From: Chara braunii
Lineage: Eukaryota; Streptophyta; Charophyceae; Charales; Characeae
DNA length: 64,000 nt
Assembly (NCBI GenBank): GCA_003427395.1
Contig: BFEA01000066.1
Span: 1,656,965 to 1,720,964, forward strand
Direction of reading: 5' to 3'
Each line of letters opens with the position of its first letter. Position 1 is the stretch's first letter. Under the pieces are notes generated by a model. That model made no database searches, was not told the origin of the DNA, and was given only the letters and a program-made list of their open reading frames with translations. The position numbers were made by a program, and so were the translations under genes. This document shows, piece by piece, positions 1 to 10,554 of the stretch.

Positions 1-1360
1 AGATGACCTTCAAAAACATGCATAGGTGAGTGCAACATCTCTCACCAACCCTCAGGTTCTTTTCCAGGTCACATAGTTCGTTCAAAAACCCTCATTATTC
101 TCTTTTTACCCTTCCTTACATAAGACATAGGGCCAGCCAACCCAACTTATGGATGTGACTGACCTGCCAATTTATATGACTAGGCCACACCAACTTATGG
201 TGCCCCAGTCTGGTAACACAAATATACGTAGGGCATAGGACCAAATCACACCAACTTATGGTGTGACCAGTTTCTGCCTAGACGATCGACATAAGGCGTA
301 TGACCGGGCCGCACCAACTTATGCAAAGGCTGATCAGCCTGAACGTTCGGCATAAACAAAGAACAAAACCACCGCAACACATGAGGGGTCCAACCTCTGC
401 CTAAACAAACGATGAAAGGCATATGATCAGAACACAACAACTTATGTTGTGCCCTGGTCAGCCTAAACACTGACATATAGCATAAGACTAGGCTACTCAA
501 CTTATGAGTAGTCTAGCCCTGCCTAAACAATAACAAGCGCGTGTGACCGAACAACCCGCAACTTATGCGTTCGCCCAGCCTCCACAACACAACTACATCC
601 AATAGGTAAAATCACAATCAAATTTTGTCTTTAGGCGAGCGGTCAAGTCACCTCAACTTATGAGGATCCCCACCCAAACGTCGGTTATGTTTAGAAAAAG
701 GAAATATCCACACTTTATATACCTCTCTGCTTTAGTGCTATCAAGGGCATAGGACCAACTACCCAACTTATGGATGAGTCAGCCTGCCCAAAGTTACCAC
801 ACCATTTTGTATTGTTCATCTTCCTTCCCTCTGCCTTGTCTGCTACCGGCTTATATGGTTAAATCTCCCAACTTATGGCGCTCAGCCTGCCATAAATATA
901 CATAATAAATAGAGTATAAAAATTGTATACTCCGATTTTCTTTGTGATGGCGGCTCATGACTTGACCACACCAACTTATGGTGCGAATAGTCTCGCCTGA
1001 AACAATAAAGCATAAGACTGAGTCACACCAACTTATGGTGTGGTCAGCTTCTGCCTAACAATTGACGTAAGGCGTATGACCGGGCCCCACCAACTTATAG
1101 TGAGACTGGTCAGCCTAAACTTTCGGCATACACATAGAACTGGACTACCTCAACTTATGAGGAGCCCAGCCTTTGCCTAAACAAACGACGAAAGGCATAT
1201 GACCAGGCACAACAACTTATGTTGTGCCTGACCAGCCCATACAGTTACATACAGCAAAAGAACGAGGCTACCCAACTTATGCGTAGTCTAGCCTGCCAAA
1301 TAACAAATAGAACAGAAGCGATCGACTGAGCAGCCCGCAACTTATGCGTTCGCCCAACCT
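1..1360 (-). repeat. Array of about 18 short hairpins with conserved ACTTA loop and covarying arms
   Basis: Every 50-100 bases the plus strand has a CA-ACTTA-TG core flanked by arms that differ between units but are complementary within a unit. Examples: TCACACCA/TGGTGTGA (246-266), CACAACA/TGTTGTG (433-451), CTACTCA/TGAGTAG (493-511), CCTCA/TGAGG (651-665 and 1148-1162), CACACCA/TGGTGTG (1024-1042) and CAGGCACAACA/TGTTGTGCCTG (1204-1230, eleven perfect pairs). A few units, near 310, 372 and 1087, are degraded. Order of arms at 185-590 recurs at 967-1360, giving a higher-order repeat of about 780 bases. Confidence 0.9.
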
Positions 1361-1559
1361 TCGCCACATAATTACAATCCTCGTGTTATCTGAATTCAAT
1401 CAGTTAATCTTAATTATCAATAAATACTTGTCAATTTATTCTGCAAAGCAATGTCCTGAACTTAAACAAGCAAATCAATCAAATATCATTTCCAGTCATA
1501 CTTACACTCAGGTCAGTAGCAATATGATAATATAGTTTAATGATAGGATCACACGCGTA

Positions 1560-1865
1560 AATCGAGGGTTATACCTGAGTGTTCCCTGCCTCCAGAACCC
1601 CGCCTGGGCTCCGGCAGTGCTCCCGCAATCGGTGGGGCGAACCTCCCACAGAGGCCTTGGCGCGGTCCTACGGGTTGCAATCCTGCCTGCCGCCTTCCTC
1701 TCGTAGCCTCAGACTAGACTTAGACTGAGAAGGATAGAAGTAGAAATGTTCAGTCTCTCGAGATGCAAGAGGGGTGCGCTCAATCTCACAAGAGAGGGCC
1801 TCGTTACCTTGATGCGCTTGAGGGCCCCGCAATGATGGCCAAATCACACAGCCTCTAGTCGAACT
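1560..1865 (-). repeat. Conserved module of the dispersed element
   Basis: Reverse-complement matches are at 28895-29150 and 51255-51508. Shared anchors are GGATTGCAACCCGTAGGA and a GGCCATCATTGCGGGG stretch, separated by the same spacing in all three copies. The module has no open frame and lies between the two hairpin families of the element. Confidence 0.8.
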
Positions 1866-3480
1866 GAGCTCAATCTACCGGTAACCGGTATTCTGACCAG
1901 GCCTCGAGTTGCAGCGATAACCCCCCTTCACAACCTGGGATAGTTCAGTAGTGATAAGTAATAATATGCAGTGACTAACAACGACAGTCCGCACGCGACA
2001 GCAGTTCTCAGCAGTCCGTACCCAGTCTATAGCAGCAGCTCGTGCCCCATAAGCAGCCGCTTCGTCAGAAAGAGTCAAACTGCCAGCTGTCAATTCTCCA
2101 ATTCGTAGTTACAGTCCCACTTGCAGCACTAACCCCTCTTGCATAGGCTGCCCACTCCTGCAGCAAAGGCACCAGCCAGTAGGTAAGGTGCAGTCCCTGC
2201 GTTCTTGCCCCTCACCGCCTAGTCAATTGGTAAGTCTGTAGCACCAACACTGGTTCATAACTGCGCTAGCTGAAAGGGTGGTTAACACCCTGGTCACTAG
2301 ACCGGTCTGCAGCTCCCGCAACTGGCTTGTCACAACCCGGCTTTAAAACAGCCTGCCGACGCGGCGGCTTCCTATACTAGTAATAATAGACTACCCGGTA
2401 ACAGCACCGCATCCGCGGCCACAGCTGTACGCCTACTGCAGGCGGAGACAGCCCAACAGAAACCGGTGTCACAGCAGCGGTAATACAACCATCTGAGCAG
2501 CCACCTATTCCGAACACCGTCCTGCCACAGCGTGCCGCTCTCCCAAGATCGGCCGACGTAGCATAGTTCTTGTAACTCCACTACCCAGCATCAGCCTTTC
2601 AGCAGCCTGGCAGCCACAACTCGCAGGTTCGTGGCAGCAACCTTCCCCTACCCCTGGCAGCTACAACTCGCAGGTATTATGAGCTCGTGACTACAACTAG
2701 TGAAACCTCTCCGTAGTAATGGTCATGGTGACACAGCATCGGAACGCAGCAAGCGCCCAGTACGTATGGTAACCCTCAGTCTGCCCTGCAACAACGCCTC
2801 GCAGCTCCCATCCGAGTCTCTTATAGCACCCTTAAATCCGAAATAGTCCGCCATCTTCCCAACTTCAATTGTCATGCCCACACTCAACCATCTCGTCACA
2901 GGTCCCTGCTGGCGGACGGCATATTGACTGATAAGTGTTTTTTTTTTTTTTTTCCCTTTCACATAGTCTCACCCTGGCCAGGTTCGGTGACTAGCACGCA
3001 AAAAAAGAAAAGGAAAAATAGAGCGGAGCCCCACCGCTTGGGATTAAGTAAGAGGTCACTCAGACTGGCACGTCGACCATCATTATGAGTAAGGTCAGGA
3101 TCGGGGTGGTCATGCAATAATGTGAGATGGTTACTGTGACGATGTGGAAGGGGGGTACCTAGTCTATAGAGACGATGGCGGTGGTCATGATTATGTCAAG
3201 GAGGAATCCGACTGATGGGAGCACAACCAAACCCCTGTGTAGCTTCGTGCCTTGCTCCCTTTCTATGAAGGAACGGGCTAGCTGCGCTTCTTTCCCTCCG
3301 TGTGGCTCAGCCCGTCCTTACCATTCTACCTGCAGAATGTACCTGGCAGGAATTCACGCCCAAGTCCATTCACCCTCTTTTTGCTTTCCTCCACGCATCT
3401 CTTTTCACTCTTACCTCGCTTTCGGCTCACTTCTGCACCATTCCGTATACACCAATGGCTTCGCCCTTGGCTAAACCTCC
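1866..3480. other. Interior of dispersed element, no gene seen
   Basis: I find no open frame with family resemblance and no RNA gene. A T-run of about 18 bases lies near 2938-2954. The content is variable between copies of the element and I cannot align it by eye. Confidence 0.5.
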
Positions 3481-3494
3481 AGTTAGCCCCCTCC

Positions 3495-4125
3495 CCCGCT
3501 CAATTCCATCAAGAATCGAGCGGGAGACCCGACTTTCATCCCCACCATCACCCATCATCACCACCCCTCCGCGTATCACTCTCTCCCCCTATCACTTCAT
3601 ACATTGCCCCATTCGCCGAGCCAAGGTCGTCATCCGATTCGCCCGATCGAAGAAACTTAGTTTAGTATCTTCCTGTACTCGATTCCGCTAGGAATCGAGC
3701 AAGGTAAGTCTTTTCTCCCTTCCTCCTCTTCTTCTCCTCCATATCCTGACGCACTAACTTTCTCATCTAGCACTAATTCTACTAACTTATCCTTAAAATC
3801 CAGGCTACCATCACGCTCGCCCGGCCCTCTGAGCCCAAAACCGCTTCTCCCTTCGCCTGATTCTGATAGGGGTCGGGTGACCTGTGATCTCCCGCCTGCG
3901 CGAGCTTTCCGTCCGCAACCCCCTGCTTCGTCATGCACGCACCTGGTGCGGGGTCCCATCCAGGTTCACCTAACCTGCTCAGCCACCCCGTCGGCTTCTT
4001 CCTGCAGGCATTTGGAGCCACTTCGGGCCCAAGTTCGGTTGGCCCTCCTGCGCAGTCTTCTTCCCCGCCGCTGCCTGCTGCTGCTTGGCGCTATGCTGCC
4101 CTATCAATATTCCGCTCCTGCGCTC

Positions 4126-4192
<67 letters not shown>

Positions 4193-4618
4193 TGCCTCCG
4201 CCACGTGAAACCAACATGCGCCACTCACCTAAATGTGCAAAATGAGATCTGAATCTCCCGCTGGAATTTGGAAAAGTACACTGTCAGTCTCGAAAACTCC
4301 CATTGCGGCAGCGCAGCCCCTGCAGCTTGTACCGACTAACCTGTTGCCTTAAACAGGAATCTGACGACGCCATCTTATCTGGAGCGCCTCGAAACCCCCG
4401 ATTAGCATCTTCGTTCGCTCAAAACGGTCAATAAATGACCGAGATACACAAAATTTTGCCACCTTCTCGTCGCCTTCCCGACACCTCCGCGCACCTCGTT
4501 TTTCTTCTAACCCCTCTCCCACTAATTTTAATGTTAATCTGAGCGTAGATTCGGGGTCGCCATGGCCAATAACCCCAAGCTAACACCTTCCCCCGCTCCT
4601 TTCCCTCAAGGAAAGAGC
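3495..4618 (-). repeat. Second hairpin family of the dispersed element, copy 1
   Basis: Separate hairpins follow one another. CCCGCTCaATTC pairs with GAATcGAGCGGG (3495-3524, one mismatch). CTCGATTCC pairs with GGAATCGAG around GCTA (3678-3699). CGGTCA pairs with TGACCG around ATAAA (4425-4441). GCTCcTTTCC pairs with GGAAAGAGC (4595-4618, one bulge). Related hairpins lie at 27213-27634 and near 49280-49640 in the other copies, which supports a common origin with diverging arms. Confidence 0.75.
4128..4190. repeat. (TC)n(AC)n compound microsatellite
   Basis: A TC dinucleotide run passes directly into an AC run. It lies inside the dispersed element and creates spurious Leu/Ser/Thr/His-rich reading frames on both strands. 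Confidence 0.98.
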
Positions 4619-5570
4619 AGGAATGACTTCTTTCCTCCCTCTTCCCCTCTTCGCCATGCTCTTCTTCTTTTTCGTTTTCCTGTTGGTGTTAACTCCTCCC
4701 GACTTCCACTAAGGCTGCGGATAGAAAAAGCAGCGAGGTGAACCTCAAAACGGTAGACCTCCGCCCCCTTTTCTACTCTATTCCTCTCCCTACATCACAG
4801 CAGTCCCCTATCGACTTATCTGGTCGTCCAGACAGCAATCATCTGTGAAATTTGCCTATATGTATCTAGATGGAAACTAGACTAAGAGGGTCCCAAACCT
4901 ACAGGCCTACCTACCCAGGGATTGAAAAAAAAAAAGAAAAAAAAGGACACAACAATAAGGCTGAAAGGCCAAAACCTTGTCAAATAACAACCACTAACTA
5001 TAGGTCTATGGGTCAAGTCCCGCAATGCCCAAAATAAGGGAACAGCAACTCAGTTGGGTACGGTCCTACATCAGTGTGTGTCACTCTTGCACAGGGGCCA
5101 TGCTACTCTTCTCTGTATTATTTCCAATTTTAACAGATGTCTGGAAGGACTAGCCTATGGGTGCGGCACTGGGACACCCCCATGGCACTCGCTGGTTCCA
5201 GGTAAGCCTCCATTGAACTTCGAACTCAAGTCTGTATTTTTGTAGGTGTACCAGCTGCGCCTGGCCAGCTGGTTCTTTTCCTGGTTAATCCTGGTATCAG
5301 ACGCAGGAGTCACCACAGTCCCCTTCTTGTCGTGTATGGTCTCACCGCTGCGCAGTGAGACAGTTCCACAGCTCAAGCTACCCCGAGGGAAACCCACCGA
5401 GGGAACCTGCTACTTGGCAGTTTGGCTAGCCTCCCGCCCTATACCCAGGTCCGATAGACGAGTTGCAGCGGTATTGCTGCGAGCCCCCACTGATATTCCC
5501 GGTGGCACCGCCTTGCTCAGCCCTAGTTTACCATCTTTTTAGTCCCATTGGGAATGCTCACACTACAACT

Positions 5571-5597
5571 CCAAATCTGCAAAATATGCAGATTTGG
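5571..5597. repeat. Perfect 11-bp hairpin
   Basis: CCAAATCTGCA (5571-5581) pairs exactly with TGCAGATTTGG (5587-5597) around the loop AAATA. It lies in the 5' half of dispersed element copy 1, outside the two array families. Confidence 0.9.
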
Positions 5598-6272
5598 GAA
5601 GGGTCAAATTCCAGGTTGTTGGGCATGGTTCAGCTCACCCTGCGGCGCCCCCTTTTAGATGGGACAGGCCCTGGCCGTCTGCAGCAAACCTGTAGCTTGG
5701 GCCCCAATGAGGCAATCCACTGCCGTTACCAATAATGCTAGTACCCAAGGCTGAGATGGACCACTGCAAAATTCAATATAAATTGTTGCCGCACGGCACG
5801 CGGGCCTACCAAAATACCCCAAGGCCACTCCTCTGCCTACGAACCGAATTCGCGACTGCCGACGTATGACGCCCACTGCTCATAGGGCCTGGCTCCGTCC
5901 ATGACCGTCAACCTCTCGCATCTACCGCGCGGAGGTCACCGCTTGCATTCTGCTTTCTCTCGCCTACCCCAATACTGCCCCAAAGCTACACCACTTCTGA
6001 TGACGCGTGCCGTATGAACGCGGATGTACCATGGTCACTCCAATATAATGAACAACCTTCCCTAGTTTTAATCAAAGCCAAATTTTTTGCCGGTGGAAAC
6101 GCCGACCTTATAGCATCACAAAAAAATCATCACTGCGCCTCAAAGCTGCGCGCCCACACACACTTTGCTCCCGTCCACCATTCAGTCAACGCGAGCAAAA
6201 CACGACCGCAACTTCGCACGGTACACTCAAATTCTGAACAAACCTTATTTTCTGTCACTTGCAAAAACTAGG

Positions 6273-6304
6273 GCGGATACCCTTGTAAGGGTATTCGCGC
6301 CGAC
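6273..6304 (-). repeat. Terminal hairpin of the dispersed element, copy 1
   Basis: GCGgATACCCTT (6273-6284) pairs with AAGGGTATtCGC (6287-6298), followed by the terminal CCGACA. The reverse complement sits at 47514-47546, where it directly abuts unrelated gypsy sequence. That junction is why I place the element end here. Confidence 0.8.
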
Positions 6305-6320
6305 AACGGCCAATTCCCAA

Positions 6321-7102
6321 GTGCATCCGGCCTTGATTTTGGCTCCGGATGCACCTAAAACATGTGTTTCTCCTCATGCAAGTATTCCGTTTTATTCCGG
6401 TTACAAGAGGCCTTTATTTTCTTTGATTTTCTTTGCAAATATAAAAAAAAATCAAAGTCCTTTGTAACCGTCATATTCCAGAATGAATCTGGTCACGGAT
6501 GAATCTCCCCAAGTGACCGTTTTTTACCGTTAAGGTTTTTTTCTCTTTTCTTTTCTTTTCTTTTCTTTTCTATTTTTTCTCCTCTTTTCTTGGACAGTAG
6601 GGACCTGCCAGTCCCTACCTATGGCAGTCCCTACTGACGGCCAACTCACTCACTCCCTCTCACTTTTTTTGTCTTATTCTCCCCCATTTGCTTTTCTTTT
6701 CTCTCTTTTTTCTAGCATGCCAAGTGTCAAGTGGCCGTTAAGGCCCTTTTCTAGCCTCTTCCTCTTAGTTTTGGCCCTCCCTATGCCCAAGGTGCAGTCC
6801 GTTATTTCTCGGACTGCAATAATCGCCTTCGCATGCCCTTGGGAGCCTCCTTTTACTCCTAAATTTCTCCCACAATGGTCCCTCCTACTCCGATTTTCTC
6901 CCGGAGGGCTATTTTTCACATGGGGTCTTATTTGACTCCATTTTCTTGAGGGAGGCTGATCCGAGATTTTTCGGATTGCTCCCATGCCTCCCTATTCAGT
7001 TTTCTTTACTTTTCCTTTTCCTTTTGGCCTTCCCGTTTGTCACCACTAGTACTTGCACTAGTGCTGCTAATATTCTTGGCCGTCAAGATGTCGATCTTGA
7101 CG
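6321..7102. repeat. Chain of unrelated perfect hairpins
   Basis: Hairpins with no arm or loop in common follow at roughly 50-100 bases. GTGCATCCGG/CCGGATGCAC is at 6321-6354. CGGTTACAA/TTGTAACCG (6398-6470) has an inner CTTTGATTTT/AAAATCAAAG. CCAGA/TCTGG is at 6478-6492. A 15-pair stem with one bulge is at 6595-6636. GCAGTCCG/CGGACTGC is at 6794-6817, ATCCGA/TCGGAT at 6959-6976, CACTAGT/ACTAGTG at 7044-7063 and CGTCAAGAT/ATCTTGACG at 7081-7102. No coding frame is recognised here. Confidence 0.85.
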
Positions 7103-7169
7103 TTGCACTTTGCATTTATTATTTTTCCCTCATGCAGTGCCGCCGTTTCTTCTTGGGACTTTCACATNT

Positions 7170-7285
7170 CCCCGCCACTTATCCCGTCGGTGGTCCCCGA
7201 CACTTAGTCCCGTCGATGGTCCCCGGCACTTAGTCCCGCCGGTGGTCCCGACACTTAGTCCCGTCGGCGGTCCCCGACACATTTC
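7170..7285. repeat. Tandem repeat of about 30 bases, four units
   Basis: Units of the form CACTTAGTCCCGTCGGTGGT and CCCCGA follow head to tail with small changes. GTCGG/CCGAC arms make each unit a weak hairpin. An N at 7168, at the array edge, suggests an assembly join. Confidence 0.85.
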
Positions 7286-7992
7286 GCCTCGGATGCCATT
7301 ATTTTTACTTGGTCCCACGTGGCCCCGGGTGCCTTTCCTGTCCCATGCCCCTTGGGCGTCTTGTCGCCCCATAGCGACCCCTCTCCTTAGTCTTTCCTTG
7401 CACCTTGTGCGTGCCGATCTCTTTAGTCGTGGGCCTCCGCTCCGAGGCTCCCGTAGGTGGCCCCCACGTTGGCCCCTCATTTCCTGGCTTCCAGCGGCTT
7501 CTGGCCGCCCATCCCTCGACTTCCTCATTCCCTTATTGCTGTCGCACTGCAATTGTTAGTTCAAAGGGCCCTTTGGCCTTAGTCTTATTGCGTTCCGATG
7601 ACCCTCCCGACCTCCTGCTATGTTCTATGTGCCCCTGTTCTTGCGCTCGCTCGCTTGCCGCCGCTTAGTTCTTTCCCCATGTGGTTCTCTCCTCAGGGCA
7701 TCACTCCCTTCTGCGGCCTCATCCTTTGTCTTTTCTTTCTCCTGCTTCCTCACTCCAGATTTCTCTGTTGTGCACAATTTGTCCGTATTCAATCTCTCGA
7801 GTGATGGGAAGTTATTCGGGACCCACCAGTCCCGACACATTCCCCCCACTTATTCGCGATGTCGTCATCGCGCACCAATCTCTTGTTAGTGGGTTTTAGA
7901 AGGATAAACGGGGAAGGAGGATGAGATGTTATGGGTGGTTAGATTGCCAGGGTCCGTTTTGCTCTTTTCCCATTCCTTTCTCAAGGTTTTCC
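7286..7992. other. No gene seen
   Basis: Pyrimidine-rich on the plus strand, with only compositional reading frames. It follows the methyltransferase remnant on the minus strand and may be its 3' flank. Confidence 0.4.
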
Positions 7993-8640
7993 TTAGCTTC
8001 CGTTCCTTAGGGTGGAGGAGGGTATGGGGCAGTCGAAGGTTCTACAACTTAGTCCAGGTTGCTCATTTTCGTCATAGCTCTGCCTCTTTATCTTTCCCTC
8101 AATTGAGATGCAAACTTCCTGTTCAGTCAACTCTGTATACCCAGCAGGGCAACCCATAATCCTTTCAACTTCAGTAACATGAAGTAGACAGGGCTCTCCT
8201 TGCTTCATGTACTTAACTACTGGTATGCTGGCTTTATTCCCAGGATGACAATTTGTTGTCATAACACAATTGGTTTTCTCATTTTATGCCTTGGCTTTGT
8301 TGATAACAGAAGGTAGGCAAGTTTTCGGATGCGACTCAATGTCAGCCATTTGCTCCGGAAGGGGGATGTTCGTCCAGTACAACCGTCGTCTTTGCTGTGG
8401 TGATACCCACTTCGAATCAGTGAGCCCAGGCACAACTCCCCTTAAGTGCTTCGTAATCTCAAATCTATCTTCCCATTTCATTGAGAAAACATTCTCGAGC
8501 AGAAGCCATTTTGGTTTCGCCTCATTCATTACTCTTAGAGTCATAAAAAATAATCTACTTTTCGACCCGTGCAATCCATGTTCTCCCGTCATTCTTTCCT
8601 CAGTCTCATGCTTAGCCAGTTCCCATGTATTTTTCCCATG
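7993..8640 (-). pseudogene. DNMT3-like cytosine-5 DNA methyltransferase, truncated and frameshifted
   Basis: Two minus-strand frames (8592-8284 and 8262-7993) together resemble the C-terminal half of a DNMT3-type catalytic domain. In the first, GLHGSKSRLFF is followed by a hydrophobic strand and ENV (8496-8488, motif IV-VI region), then WVSPQQRRRLYWTN (the QRRR/YW motif VIII region). After a frameshift the second has TEVERIMGCPAGYT, the motif IX-X region near the end of the domain. Upstream, the frame stays open only to a stop just before 8640; the AdoMet-binding motif I and the PCQ catalytic loop are not recognisable. The frame reads GKNTWELAKH where GGxPCxDLS might be expected, so the catalytic cysteine appears lost, though this alignment is uncertain. 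Tandem repeats begin right upstream. It cannot be active as it stands. DRM is a less likely alternative family. Confidence 0.75.
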
Positions 8641-8689
8641 TCATTTTGCCCAGCTTATGTGTGTCATCCTCATTCGTCCTTTTTCGTAT

Positions 8690-9345
8690 CCAGGCTTTAA
8701 AATGCACATTACTCAGTCCTCTGATTCACATCTTTCTTCTGGCCTCTTGCAAGGTCTCTCTCATACTCATGCAAAGTTCATTATACATGAATCTCTTTTC
8801 TGGGCGTCTTGCCAGACTTTTCCTTAGGTCTACGTAAAGCCAATTTCACATATCTTTCTTTTCTGAACATCCTGTCAGGCCTTCTCTCAAGCCCGTGCTA
8901 GGTCAAATACTCATCCATTCTTTTCTTCTGGACATCTTGCCAGATCTCTTCTCAAGCCCATGCGGAATCATTCACGCATCTTTTTCTCAGTTGGGCACCT
9001 TGCCAGGCCTTTTCTCAAGCTCATGCAACGTCAATTACTCATCCATTTCTCTTCTGGACATCTTGCCAGACCTTTTCTCAAGCTCTTGCAACGTCAATTA
9101 TTCATCCGTTTTTCTTCTGAACATCTTGCCAAGCTTTTTCTCAAGCCCATGCAACGTCAATTACTCATCCATTCTTTTCTTCTGGACATCTTGCCAGGCC
9201 TTTTCTCAAGCCTGCGCAAAGTCAATTACTCATCCATTCTTTTCTTCTGGNCTGCGCAAAGTCAATTACTCATCCATTCTTTTCTTCTGGACATCTTGCC
9301 AGGCCTTTTCTCAAGCCTGCGCAAAGTCAATTACTCATCCATTCT
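8690..9345. repeat. Tandem array of about 63-base units
   Basis: Units contain CATCTTGCCAGGCCTTTTCT followed by AAGC and GTCAATTACTCATCCATTCT. The central and right units are nearly identical, while those left of 8880 are degraded. A single N at 9251 interrupts a duplicated stretch and probably marks a collapsed assembly gap. The array borders the methyltransferase remnant. Confidence 0.9.
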
Positions 9346-10300
9346 TACGCTCATGGTATCCTTCTCTTTTGCACGCTTTTTCTTTGGTAGATGGCACACC
9401 TTCCCCCCACTCAAAATGCGATGTCCCCATCGCACGACTAGTTCTCACTCGGAGGTACGCAGACCTTGGCCCACCAACTGAGTAGACGGATGCCGGCCCA
9501 TCAGCCGCAAAAAGGAAGGGTGATCAGTCCTCCCCCTGTTGATAACTCACCTCATCCCCTACTCCAGTCCGACCTTTTGCTGCCGTGGTCCATTCCAAAC
9601 GGTCGTGTCGCCCCTCTACGGCATGGCGTGTGGTTGGGGAGAAAAAATGAGACTTAGGAAAAAAAACGGCTCTCTCGCCCGTTTGGCACCACACCCTTGA
9701 TGTTTAGGTTTCAACATGAGGCGCAGTTTGAACTCCCCGACTAGAGCTCGTTGTCGGGGTTAGTTCTGGACGGCCAGCATCAATCAAAGAGAGAGGTGCT
9801 TTGGTCTTTCAACCCTTATTCCTTCTTATGAGGAGCAGGTCGCGCTGAGACTTTTCCCTTAACGGGTAGAGGTCTTGGGGTCGCGCTGAAGGCATTGCTA
9901 TCCCCCTTATGTTGAGACCTGAGACTAAAAAAAAAGGAAAGCTCAATCTCTTGCTATTTCCATGGTCGGTCCGACGACCTTACATCAAGTTGCCTAGGGT
10001 CCCCTGGCTATGCAATGCAATATTCAATCTTCAAACACTCAATCCCATGCTATTTCCAAGGCTGATTCTCATGGCTGGTCCGACAGCCTCTTATCAACAA
10101 GGCCACCCACACGGCTGGTCTGGCGGTCATTTTCTCAATAGCCATTTCTCAAGTTTGACCCATCCGCCAATTCAATCCTCAATTCTTTCATTCCTCAACA
10201 CCCAATCTCTGTGACCATCCCAACAGTCCTTGCCCTTCTTGGCTTTAGGGCTCCTGCCTTCTTTGTCCTGTCCTTCTCATTCACATCTTTCTTCCGCCCC
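9346..10300. other. No gene; two small hairpins with the same loop
   Basis: No coding frame is recognised. GGTCG/CGACC (9964-9979) and GGCTG/CAGCC (10073-10088) both close the same loop, GTCCGA, with different arms. Confidence 0.6.
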
Positions 10301-10304
10301 CTTG

Positions 10305-10510
10305 TCTATTTCAGCGGCCGACCCACCAGCCTTTTCCATCTCTTCCGTCCATCCCATTGGTTATTTCAATGACCGACCCACCGGCCTTTTCCATCTCTCT
10401 CATCCATCCTTTGGCTATTTCAATGACCGACCCATCGGCCTTTTCCATCTCTCTCATCCATCCTTTGGCTATTTCAATGACCGACCCATCGGCCTTTTCC
10501 ATCTCTTATT
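10305..10510. repeat. Tandem repeat of about 54 bases
   Basis: Three to four units contain TATTTCAATGACCGACCCA, a C/T-variable CGGCCTTTTCCATCTCT stretch and CATCCATCC. Two are almost identical. Confidence 0.9.
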
Positions 10511-10554
10511 GCTCATTCAAGCACATTCTCAATCAACCTTGTTAGGGGTCATTC

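Larger units (their letters stand above)
1..6304 (-). mobile_element. Long non-coding dispersed element, copy 1 (continues left of the window)
   Basis: Read on the minus strand, this copy starts at about 6304 with TGTCGGCGCGAATACCC. It shares modules, in the same order, with the copies at 26650-32500, 42497-45431 and 47514-54480: a terminal hairpin, a stretch with CTCG...CGAG hairpins, a 300-base conserved module (1560-1865, containing GGATTGCAACCCGTAGGA), then the CATAAGTTG hairpin array (1-1360). No open frame resembles a known protein; the apparent ORFs are translations of hairpins and microsatellites. Two other copies end in CTCAACA or CTCGACA, so full-length ends appear to be TG...CA with short inverted termini (TGTCG/CGACA), as in an LTR or LTR-like unit. 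Whether it is a very long LTR, a non-autonomous retroelement or something else is unresolved. Confidence 0.7.

Noticed and set aside
1-1360. CRISPR-like array
   Set aside because: Spacing is irregular, the repeat core is only nine bases, and the flanking arms are self-complementary rather than unique spacers. The genome is eukaryotic.
3979-4245. Open frames through 3979-4245 on both strands
   Set aside because: They are translations of the (TC)n(AC)n microsatellite.
5290-5310. GGTATCAGACGCAGG as a primer binding site
   Set aside because: It lacks the match to tRNA-iMet beyond eight bases and has no adjacent LTR end.
8895-9485. Long Ser/Leu/Phe-rich frames at 8895-9485
   Set aside because: They come from translating the 63-base tandem array and cross N bases.
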